Source: Candidatus Thioglobus plumae (GTDB taxonomy: Bacteria > Pseudomonadota > Gammaproteobacteria > PS1 > Pseudothioglobaceae). Taken from it: 6,623 nt of DNA. The stretch is from assembly GCA_910595815.1 (NCBI GenBank), contig CAJVCM010000012.1, positions 1 through 6,623 on the forward strand, in the 5' to 3' direction. The notes beneath the pieces are model-generated. The model ran no database searches and was not told the origin of the DNA. It saw only the letters and a program-made list of their open reading frames with translations. Below are positions 1 to 5,834 of this stretch, one piece after another; the stretch's first letter is position 1, and every line of letters starts with the position of its first letter. Both the position numbers and the translations under genes were made by a program.

Positions 1-1359
1 ATGATTTCCGGAGCAACAGGCGCAATCGCTGTGGTAGTTGCACCTTTAATCGCCTTAATTCTTGAACAAGGTGGTACGCTAGAGCAAGCCACAGAATATT
101 TATTTGCTGCGGTAATTTTGGCTGGCATCCTACAAATACTATTTGGCGTACTTAAACTAGGTAAATTCATTCGTTTGGTACCACACCCCGTATTCTTAGG
201 CTTTGTTAATGGCATTGCCTTGGTTATCTTTGCCGGGCAAATTAAGCAGTTTGAATTAAAAGACGGCACATGGATTACTGGCGAACCGCTAGTGATTATG
301 CTAGCCATTGCTGCAGCAACCATGGCGGTTATTCATTTCTTACCAAAAATCACTAAAACCGTACCTGCAATCCTAGTTGCCGTTATTGCAGGTACTTTAG
401 CGGTAATTACCCTAGGAATTGAAACACGCACCGTAGGTGATATAGCCTCTATCAAAGGCGGATTTCCGCCATTCAACATACCAAATGTAGCATTTGATTT
501 GGAAATGCTACAAGTAATATTTCCTTTTGCAGTAACAATAGCAGCAGTTGGTCTAATTGAAAGTTTATTAACGCTTAATCTTGTTGATGACCTGACAGAA
601 ACCACAGGGCAACCCAATCGTGAAAGTGTTGGTCAAGGTCTTGCAAACTCAGTGACTGGCCTATTTGGTGGTATGGGTGGTTGCGCCATGGTGGGTCAAA
701 GTATTATTAATGTCAAGTCAGGTGGTCGTGGTCGCTTATCAGGCATTGTTGCTTCGCTTACATTATTAGCCTTCATTGTTTATTTGTCTGAATATGTTGA
801 AATGATTCCAATTGCTGTACTGGTTGGCGTAATGATGATGGTGGTGATTGGTACATTCCAATGGTGCACATTAAGGTTGTTTGGTAAGGTGCCAGTACTA
901 GATGTTATTACCGGCATCTCAGTAGCGGTTATTACTCTATGGACTAGCGATTTAGCTTTAGCAGTTGTTGTTGGTGTCATACTGTCTGCTCTATCTTTCG
1001 CGTGGGAATCAGCCAGTAAAATTTATATTAAGAAAGATCAAAATGACAATGGCGATAATGTCTACAAAGTCAAAGGTACTTTATTCTTTGCTTCAAAAGA
1101 GCATTTCCAAGAGTTATTTGACCCTAAATTAGACACAGACAATGTGTACGTTGACTTTGAGGATGCTAGGGCGTTAGATCACTCGGCTATTCAAGCCATT
1201 GATAAATTAGCTGGACGTTACAAAAGAGCAGGTAAAACTTTGCACTTACAACACCTTAGCGCCGAATGTCGCTTACTACTCAAAACCGCCAAAGGCTTAG
1301 TAGAAGTCAACGTACTAGAAGATCCGATCTATCATGTAGCAGATGACAAGCTTGCCTAA
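1..1359 (+). CDS. SulP/SLC26 family anion transporter with C-terminal STAS domain (5' partial)
   Basis: Inner-membrane secondary carrier of inorganic anions; the family includes sulfate, bicarbonate (BicA-type) and dicarboxylate carriers. The 452 visible residues show about nine hydrophobic stretches (roughly residues 6-21, 32-50, 62-80, 98-114, 119-140, 168-192, 245-266, 269-286, 300-332). They are followed by a soluble STAS domain at about 352-448 that contains the core motif LDHSA (392-396). Family hallmarks are MISGATGA at the left end, ESLLTLNLVDD at 187-197 and the Gly-rich segment at 217-248 (FGGMGG, GQS, GGRGRLSG). Met1 is not the true start: in SulP proteins this motif lies after the first membrane helices, so perhaps 60-80 residues are missing beyond the window edge. 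The gene ends in TAA 73 bases before the hsp20 gene, with no clear terminator between. The substrate cannot be read from the sequence; sulfate or bicarbonate are both plausible. Family assignment is very secure. Confidence 0.93.
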   Translation: MISGATGAIAVVVAPLIALILEQGGTLEQATEYLFAAVILAGILQILFGVLKLGKFIRLVPHPVFLGFVNGIALVIFAGQIKQFELKDGTWITGEPLVIMLAIAAATMAVIHFLPKITKTVPAILVAVIAGTLAVITLGIETRTVGDIASIKGGFPPFNIPNVAFDLEMLQVIFPFAVTIAAVGLIESLLTLNLVDDLTETTGQPNRESVGQGLANSVTGLFGGMGGCAMVGQSIINVKSGGRGRLSGIVASLTLLAFIVYLSEYVEMIPIAVLVGVMMMVVIGTFQWCTLRLFGKVPVLDVITGISVAVITLWTSDLALAVVVGVILSALSFAWESASKIYIKKDQNDNGDNVYKVKGTLFFASKEHFQELFDPKLDTDNVYVDFEDARALDHSAIQAIDKLAGRYKRAGKTLHLQHLSAECRLLLKTAKGLVEVNVLEDPIYHVADDKLA

Positions 1360-1365
1360 TACCGC

Positions 1366-1394
1366 TTGAAAATCTGAACTTATATTTGTACAAT
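1366..1394 (+). promoter_or_regulatory. Probable sigma70-type promoter of the hsp20 gene
   Basis: TTGAAA (1366-1371) and TACAAT (1389-1394) are separated by exactly 17 bases, each matching the sigma70 consensus at five of six positions. Transcription would begin near 1401, giving a leader of about 32 bases. With the preceding C, the -35 reads CTTGAAA, which is also the heat-shock sigma32 -35 consensus, but no CCCCAT-like -10 follows. A GAACTT (1376-1381) resembling a sigmaE -35 lies inside the spacer, without a convincing -10. The call is by eye only. Confidence 0.55.
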
Positions 1395-1422
1395 ACAAAC
1401 ATAACTATATTGATAAATATTA

Positions 1423-1430
1423 GAGGTGAT
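1423..1430 (+). promoter_or_regulatory. Strong Shine-Dalgarno site of the hsp20 gene
   Basis: GAGGTGAT matches eight consecutive bases of the anti-Shine-Dalgarno complement (AAGGAGGTGAT). It places the GAGG core six bases before the ATG at 1433. It fixes the start codon and is clearly better than the weak sites before uvrB, queE and the aminotransferase gene. Confidence 0.8.
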
Positions 1431-1432
1431 AT

Positions 1433-1930
1433 ATGAACAAAATCTTACTAATCATCGCGCTATTAATACCAGCTCTGGTGAGTGCTCATGGGCCTTTTCA
1501 GTCAGGGTTTTTTAACAACGGCTTTAATAATGGATTTTGGCGAGATTTTGATCGACAATTCCAACAATTAGATCATAAAATAAACCGACTACAGTATTCG
1601 ACAAATCGTTTTAACTCACAATCAAGGCAATACTTTGATAAAGACAGTAATAGCTATGTGATAGAAGTAAAGCTCTCAGGCCTGGGTAAAGAGGATATCG
1701 ATATCTCAGCTCATAAAAATACGTTGGTCATTAAAGGTGTACATCATAGCGAAACAATATCAGATAATCAAAGCGCCAAATCATCTACAAGTTTTTCTCA
1801 TGCAATCTCTATCCCACGTGATGGTGACAAAGATAACATTGGTGCAGACTTCAAAGACGGCGTCTTAAAAGTGTCAATTCCAAAATTAGACAAGCCAAGG
1901 CTACAAGTACAAAAGATAACCGTTAATTAA
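1433..1930 (+). CDS. Exported small heat-shock protein, Hsp20/alpha-crystallin domain
   Basis: ATP-independent holdase-type chaperone that would bind unfolding clients. Residues 1-18 form a textbook Sec signal peptide: Lys3, hydrophobic core from Ile4 to Val16, and a likely cleavage site VSA/HG after Ala18. The mature protein is therefore predicted to be periplasmic, whereas most bacterial sHsps are cytosolic. A short Phe/Asn/Gly-rich arm (21-37, containing two NNGF units) and a Gln/Asn-rich linker precede the alpha-crystallin domain at about 66-151. That domain shows YVIEVKLSGL (75-84), LVIKG (98-102) and the family signature A138-x4-GVLKVSIPK (143-151). The C-terminal ITV (162-164) fits the I/V-x-I/V tail motif used for sHsp oligomer assembly. 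The 165-residue length is normal once the signal is allowed for. The gene has its own promoter and strong ribosome binding site, so it need not be co-transcribed with the SulP gene. Domain call is secure; export is well supported but predicted. Confidence 0.92.
   Translation: MNKILLIIALLIPALVSAHGPFQSGFFNNGFNNGFWRDFDRQFQQLDHKINRLQYSTNRFNSQSRQYFDKDSNSYVIEVKLSGLGKEDIDISAHKNTLVIKGVHHSETISDNQSAKSSTSFSHAISIPRDGDKDNIGADFKDGVLKVSIPKLDKPRLQVQKITVN
1514..1537 (+). repeat. Two tandem 12-base units encoding NNGF-NNGF
   Basis: Units 1514-1525 and 1526-1537 both encode Asn-Asn-Gly-Phe (residues 28-35 of the Hsp20 protein) but differ at three bases, all synonymous third positions. This suggests an old duplication or selection on the peptide rather than recent slippage. 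It forms part of the disordered, aromatic N-terminal arm, the region that in sHsps commonly contacts clients. Confidence 0.6.
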
Positions 1931-2566
1931 TTACCTGCCTGGTTCGTCACCCCAGAGTAATTTATGCATCTGTACTTGCATGCGCACATTCAGTTGCTTA
2001 TCTAAAATCCAGTCAGCCAACTGTGTTGGCGTAACTGCTTCAAATACAGGTGAGAACAGTACGCCAGCTTCGGTTGGGTATTGATTCATTGTCTCAACAC
2101 TCCAATCAAAATCATCGACAGAGCCAATCACAAACTTCAATTGATCCTTAAGCTTAAGCTTGGCAATATTGTCATATTTATTGTGCTTGGATTCATTCGA
2201 TGATGGGGTTTTGACATCCATTACAACTGACACACCAGGATTGACAGCACCAATATCAATACTACCGCTGGTTTCTAACGATACTTGATAACCATCCTTA
2301 ATCAATGCATCTAACAAAACATGGCAATCAATTTGGGCGAGTGGCTCACCACCGGTAACACAAATATAACGTGTGTTATATTGCTTAATCTCGGTGAGTA
2401 TCTGATCAATACTAAGCATGTTGTTGCCTTTAAAGGCGTATTCAGTATCACAATACGTGCAGCGTAATGGGCAACCGGTTAAACGTACAAATACCGTTGG
2501 CAAGCCCACTTCACGTGCTTCACCTTGTAGTGAATAGAATATTTCGTTAATGTTTAAATTGACCAT
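1931..2566 (-). CDS. queE: 7-carboxy-7-deazaguanine synthase (radical SAM)
   Basis: Converts 6-carboxy-5,6,7,8-tetrahydropterin to 7-carboxy-7-deazaguanine in the cytosol, the ring-contraction step on the way to preQ0 and queuosine in tRNA. The 211 residues match the family's short form. Visible signatures are the N-terminal substrate-binding block NEIFYSLQGE (7-16), the 4Fe-4S/SAM cysteines C32, C36 and C39 in the spacing CX3CX2C, the SAM-contacting GGEP (72-75), ETSGS (98-102), MDVKTPSS (116-123) and the C-terminal HKLLWGDEPGR. The ATG lies inside the end of uvrB (20-base overlap, different frame) with only a weak AAAG ahead of it, so translation probably depends on ribosomes finishing uvrB. 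The stop codon touches the stop of the convergent hsp20 gene. No other queuosine genes are in the window. The start fits the family because the conserved block begins at residue 7. Confidence 0.95.
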   Translation of the reverse strand: MVNLNINEIFYSLQGEAREVGLPTVFVRLTGCPLRCTYCDTEYAFKGNNMLSIDQILTEIKQYNTRYICVTGGEPLAQIDCHVLLDALIKDGYQVSLETSGSIDIGAVNPGVSVVMDVKTPSSNESKHNKYDNIAKLKLKDQLKFVIGSVDDFDWSVETMNQYPTEAGVLFSPVFEAVTPTQLADWILDKQLNVRMQVQMHKLLWGDEPGR

Positions 2567-4568
2567 CTTTAAGTTGTTTTATTTGGTTGCGAACATCCGC
2601 TGCTTGCTCAAATTGTAATTCTTCTGCAAAAGCGTACATTTGTTTTTCTAGCACCTTGATCTCTTTGGCTAATTGCACGGGAGAAAGCTGTCTTTGAATG
2701 TTTTCATTCACCATATTATCGTCATTTTCTTGACTGGTGATATCAGTATCTAGAATATTAATAATTGGCTTCACCACGCCTTTAGGGGTGATGTTGTGTT
2801 TTTTATTATAAGCCTCTTGTTTTTCTCGGCGTCTACTAGTTTCATCCATAGCACGCTGCATTGAGCCCGTGATTCGATTCGCATACAAAATCGCCCTGCC
2901 ATTCACATTACGTGCAGCTCGTCCCATCGTTTGAATTAACGAACGTTCAGAGCGAAGGAAGCCTTCTTTATCCGCATCTAAAATTGCCACCAATGATACT
3001 TCAGGAATATCCAAGCCTTCTCGAAGCAAGTTAATGCCCACTAATACATCAAATACGCCAAGACGTAAATCGCGAATAATTTCTACTCGCTCGACGGTAT
3101 CGATATCAGAATGCAAATAACGCACTTTAACGCCATGATCATTCAGATAATCACTCAGCTGTTCAGACATTCTTTTAGTCAAAGTAGTCACCAACACGCG
3201 CTCACCCACTTTCACACATTTATGTATCTCGCTGAGTAGATCGTCTACTTGGGTATCTACTGGACGTATATCGATTTCAGGGTCGAGCAATCCGGTGGGT
3301 CTAACCACTTGTTCAGCGATTACATTCGACACTTCTAGTTCATAAGCTGCTGGTGTGGCTGACACCAAAATACATTGGTGTGCACGATCTTCAAATTCAT
3401 TAAATTTCAATGGTCGATTATCGAGCGCACTGGGTAGGCGAAAGCCGTACTCAACCAATGTGGTTTTACGCGCGCGATCACCCTTATACATACCACCAAT
3501 TTGACTTACGGTTACATGCGACTCATCCAAAATCACCAATGCATTATCAGGCAGATAATCCATCAACGTTGGTGGCGCTTCACCAGGCTTTCTGCCAGAC
3601 AGATAACGTGAATAATTTTCAATACCGTTGCAATAACCCAACTCACGCATCATCTCAATATCCATTTGTACACGCTGAGTCAAACGCTGCTCTTCTACCA
3701 ATTTATTCATTGATAACAATTCTTTACGTCGCACTTTAAGCTCAGCCTTGATATCGTCTAAAGTATTAAGGACTTTAGACTTGGGAGTAACGTAGTGCGT
3801 TTGCGGGTAAATAGTAATACGTTGCAAAGATTTAAGCTTTTCACCCGTTAAAGGGTCAAACCAATAAATCGCCTCAATCTCATCGTCAAACATTTCAATA
3901 CGGATGGCCTGCTCTTCAGAATCCGCCGGGAAGACGTCAATCACCTCACCCTTAACTCTAAAATGCCCGCGCATCAAAGTGACATCATTACGTGTATATT
4001 GCATTTGTGACAAACGCGAGAGTATCTCCCTCTGATTGCTGATCTCACCCACACCAAGATGTAACAACATTTGCATATAACTGTCTGGATCACCTAAACC
4101 ATAAATCGCTGAAACACTGGCAATGATAATAACATCATCACGTTCAAGCAAAGCCTTGGTAGCAGACAAGCGCATTTGCTCAATTTGCTCGTTAATCGAG
4201 GAATCTTTTTCAATATAGGTATCACTCGCCGGCACATAGGCTTCTGGCTGGTAATAATCATAATACGAGACAAAATATTCCACCGCATTGTGTGGGAAAA
4301 ATTCTTTCATTTCGCTATACAGTTGCGCCGCCAAAGTCTTATTTGGCGCCATAATCAAACTCGCACGCTTAGTCTGTTTAATCACATTTGCCAGAGTGAA
4401 TGTCTTACCCGAACCCGTTACGCCAAGCAACGTTTGAAACTTCTCACCCGCATTCACACCATCCACTAAAGCCTTAATAGCTTTTGGTTGATCTCCAGAT
4501 GGAGAAAATTGCGATTCTAGTTGAAATTTTTTACCCACTACGTGTGATTTTTCATTAACATAAAACAT
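2547..4568 (-). CDS. uvrB: UvrABC excinuclease subunit B
   Basis: Damage-verifying helicase-like subunit of nucleotide excision repair; it is loaded by UvrA, clamps the strand with its beta-hairpin and recruits UvrC. Motifs, numbered from the ATG at 4568: Walker A GVTGSGKT (49-56), beta-hairpin region YYDYYQPEAYVP (102-113), Walker B DESH (348-351), helicase motif VI QTMGRAARN (546-554), and a C-terminal UVR domain (about 629-666) that contacts UvrC. The length of 673 residues is typical. The start is uncertain: the first ten residues have no family counterpart, and the GTG codon at 4538-4536 (Val11) aligns exactly with the E. coli start (VGKKF against MSKPF). A near-consensus promoter would initiate transcription at about 4565, inside the upstream ATG, which favours GTG and a 663-residue protein. 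The coordinates given keep the longest form. It is the first gene of the operon with queE and diverges from the aminotransferase gene. I see no LexA-type box (CTG-N10-CAG) upstream. Confidence 0.97.
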   Translation of the reverse strand: MFYVNEKSHVVGKKFQLESQFSPSGDQPKAIKALVDGVNAGEKFQTLLGVTGSGKTFTLANVIKQTKRASLIMAPNKTLAAQLYSEMKEFFPHNAVEYFVSYYDYYQPEAYVPASDTYIEKDSSINEQIEQMRLSATKALLERDDVIIIASVSAIYGLGDPDSYMQMLLHLGVGEISNQREILSRLSQMQYTRNDVTLMRGHFRVKGEVIDVFPADSEEQAIRIEMFDDEIEAIYWFDPLTGEKLKSLQRITIYPQTHYVTPKSKVLNTLDDIKAELKVRRKELLSMNKLVEEQRLTQRVQMDIEMMRELGYCNGIENYSRYLSGRKPGEAPPTLMDYLPDNALVILDESHVTVSQIGGMYKGDRARKTTLVEYGFRLPSALDNRPLKFNEFEDRAHQCILVSATPAAYELEVSNVIAEQVVRPTGLLDPEIDIRPVDTQVDDLLSEIHKCVKVGERVLVTTLTKRMSEQLSDYLNDHGVKVRYLHSDIDTVERVEIIRDLRLGVFDVLVGINLLREGLDIPEVSLVAILDADKEGFLRSERSLIQTMGRAARNVNGRAILYANRITGSMQRAMDETSRRREKQEAYNKKHNITPKGVVKPIINILDTDITSQENDDNMVNENIQRQLSPVQLAKEIKVLEKQMYAFAEELQFEQAADVRNQIKQLKDGQFKH
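4538..4561 (-). other. Possible 7-codon leader ORF overlapping the internal GTG start of uvrB
   Basis: ATG at 4561 opens a frame reading MLMKNHT and closes with TAG at 4540-4538. The last base of that stop is the first base of the GTG at 4538 that aligns with the usual UvrB start. If transcription starts at the predicted site near 4565, this mini-ORF would be the first ORF on the mRNA and could deliver ribosomes to the GTG. There is no good Shine-Dalgarno site for either, so this is a geometric observation and may be chance. Confidence 0.2.
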
Positions 4569-4571
4569 TCG

Positions 4572-4600
4572 ATTTTAAACAATTTAAAAGACAATGACAA
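4572..4600 (-). promoter_or_regulatory. Probable sigma70 promoter of uvrB-queE
   Basis: Reading the minus strand, TTGTCA (4600-4595) and TAAAAT (4577-4572) are 17 bases apart, each one mismatch from the sigma70 consensus. Transcription would start near 4565. The -35 lies inside codons 1-3 of the divergent aminotransferase gene, and the start site falls within the upstream uvrB ATG. The DNA is AT-rich, so a chance match is possible, but the spacing and position are good. Confidence 0.55.
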
Positions 4601-5766
4601 TTCTTTCGGATCGGGTTGGAAAAGTAAAGCCTTCAGCCACACTTGCCGTTACCGCCAAAGCCAATGAACTCAAATCTCAGGGCATTCAAATTGTACCAAT
4701 GGGGTCAGGCGAACCTGACTTTGATACACCAGTAAACATCCAACAAGCCGGCATTGACGCTATTAAAAACGGACAAACGCGCTACACTGCTGTTGACGGT
4801 ACACCAGATCTTAAAAATGCCATCATCGATAAATTTAAGCGTGAGAACGGCTTAGACTACTCTACCACCGAAGTCATGGTATCGTCCGGCGGTAAACAGG
4901 TGTTTTATAATCTTTGTCAAGCAGTGCTGGATGAAGGTGATGAAGTTATCATTCCAGCGCCCTACTGGGTTAGTTACCCTGACATGGTGATTTTGGCTAA
5001 TGCCACACCGGTGATCGTAGAAACCGGATTAGAACAAGATTTCAAAATTACGCCAGAGCAACTGGAGTCTAGTATCAATAGTAACACCAAGTTATTTGTG
5101 ATGAACAGCCCCTCTAACCCAACGGGTGCAGTTTATACAAAAGCCGAATTACTAGCACTGGCCAATGTACTAAAAAATCATCCTCACGTATTGATTATCA
5201 CCGATGATATCTATGAGCACATTCGTTGGGGAAATGATGACTTTATCAATATCGTCATGGCTGATACTTCACTTAAAGATCGCACTATCATCCTTAATGG
5301 CGTTTCCAAAGGTTACGCGATGACAGGCTGGCGTATTGGTTATGGCGCAGGCCCAGAAACTATTATTAAAGCCATGAAAAAAATTCAAGGTCAGTCAACC
5401 TCTAATCCGTGCTCTATCGCCCAAGCAGCGGCATTAGAAGCGCTGAATGGCGATCAGAGTATTATCGGCACCATGGTGGCTGCGTTCGAAGAACGTCATG
5501 AGTATATCGTTAATGCGCTAAACGCCATTGACGGTGTTGAATGCCCAAGATCACAAGGTGCGTTTTATTCTTTCCCTAGAATTGAAGGTTTGATTAAACG
5601 CCTAAAGCTCAAAGATGATGTCGAATTCTCAACTTATTGCTTAGAAAAACTTAATATCGCCTTAGTTCCCGGCTCGGCCTTTGGTGCGCCAGGCTATGTG
5701 CGCTTTTCGTTTGCAACGAGTATGGACAATATTGAGCAAGCAGTAAAAAGATTAGCTAACGTTTAA
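4594..5766 (+). CDS. Aspartate aminotransferase, class Ib (PLP-dependent)
   Basis: Cytosolic PLP enzyme interconverting aspartate and 2-oxoglutarate with oxaloacetate and glutamate. The 390 residues align end to end with bacterial subgroup Ib enzymes such as the Thermus thermophilus one. Visible active-site features: GEPDFDTP (39-46), Tyr64, the phosphate-binding GGK (99-101), Trp125 in PAPYW, NSPSNPTG with Asn175, Asp204 and Tyr207 in DDIY, the Schiff-base Lys239 and phosphate-binding Arg247 in SKGYAMTGWRIGY (238-250), and the alpha-carboxylate Arg370 in YVRFSFATS. Ser14 (KPSAT) and Lys101 correspond to residues that bind the distal carboxylate in the Thermus enzyme, supporting acidic substrates. 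Prephenate may also be accepted, as in some Ib members, so I give no symbol (aspC or aatA would both be used). The ATG at 4594 fits the family N-terminus; only a weak AAAAGA precedes it. Its promoter must lie within the first codons of divergent uvrB; the best candidate, TTGAAA (4521-4526) with TGTGAT (4543-4548), is weak. Confidence 0.94.
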   Translation: MTILSDRVGKVKPSATLAVTAKANELKSQGIQIVPMGSGEPDFDTPVNIQQAGIDAIKNGQTRYTAVDGTPDLKNAIIDKFKRENGLDYSTTEVMVSSGGKQVFYNLCQAVLDEGDEVIIPAPYWVSYPDMVILANATPVIVETGLEQDFKITPEQLESSINSNTKLFVMNSPSNPTGAVYTKAELLALANVLKNHPHVLIITDDIYEHIRWGNDDFINIVMADTSLKDRTIILNGVSKGYAMTGWRIGYGAGPETIIKAMKKIQGQSTSNPCSIAQAAALEALNGDQSIIGTMVAAFEERHEYIVNALNAIDGVECPRSQGAFYSFPRIEGLIKRLKLKDDVEFSTYCLEKLNIALVPGSAFGAPGYVRFSFATSMDNIEQAVKRLANV

Positions 5767-5834
5767 TAAACACTCAAACTGAACTGCTGTAACTTTTAAA
5801 AGACCTGGAAAGGCTGCTTAGTTTGTTGGGAGGC
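5767..5834 (+). other. Convergent intergenic gap, no convincing terminator
   Basis: This 68-base gap separates the ends of the aminotransferase gene and the ygiQ fragment. It contains the perfect 10-base palindrome CTTTTAAAAG (5793-5802), but this has no loop or GC-rich stem. I found no GC-rich hairpin with a U tract on either strand, so termination here may be Rho-dependent or read through. Confidence 0.4.

Noticed and set aside
1..3. ATG at the first base taken as the SulP gene start
   Set aside because: MISGATGA is an internal SulP motif that follows the first membrane helices; the protein would lack its N-terminal helices, so the gene must extend beyond the window.
333..980. Minus-strand open frames antisense to the SulP gene
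   Set aside because: The Thr/Ile/Val-rich products are what antisense reading of membrane-helix codons yields; no start signals or recognisable domains.
1407..1420. AT-only hairpin ATATT-GATA-AATAT just ahead of the hsp20 ribosome binding site, considered as an RNA thermometer
   Set aside because: The stem is five A-U pairs and does not sequester the GAGGTGAT site; there is no FourU or ROSE-like pairing.
3410..3739. Open frame of about 109 codons on the plus strand inside uvrB
   Set aside because: It lies wholly antisense to a strongly conserved part of uvrB, its product resembles no known family and it has no ribosome binding site; it is a shadow of the uvrB codons.
4094..4469. Short frames on both strands inside the 5' third of uvrB
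   Set aside because: They overlap the conserved helicase motifs of uvrB in other frames and show low-complexity, implausible proteins.
5793..5802. Palindrome CTTTTAAAAG between the aminotransferase gene and ygiQ, considered as a bidirectional terminator
   Set aside because: It has no loop and no GC-rich stem, so it cannot form a stable intrinsic terminator; such palindromes are common in AT-rich DNA.
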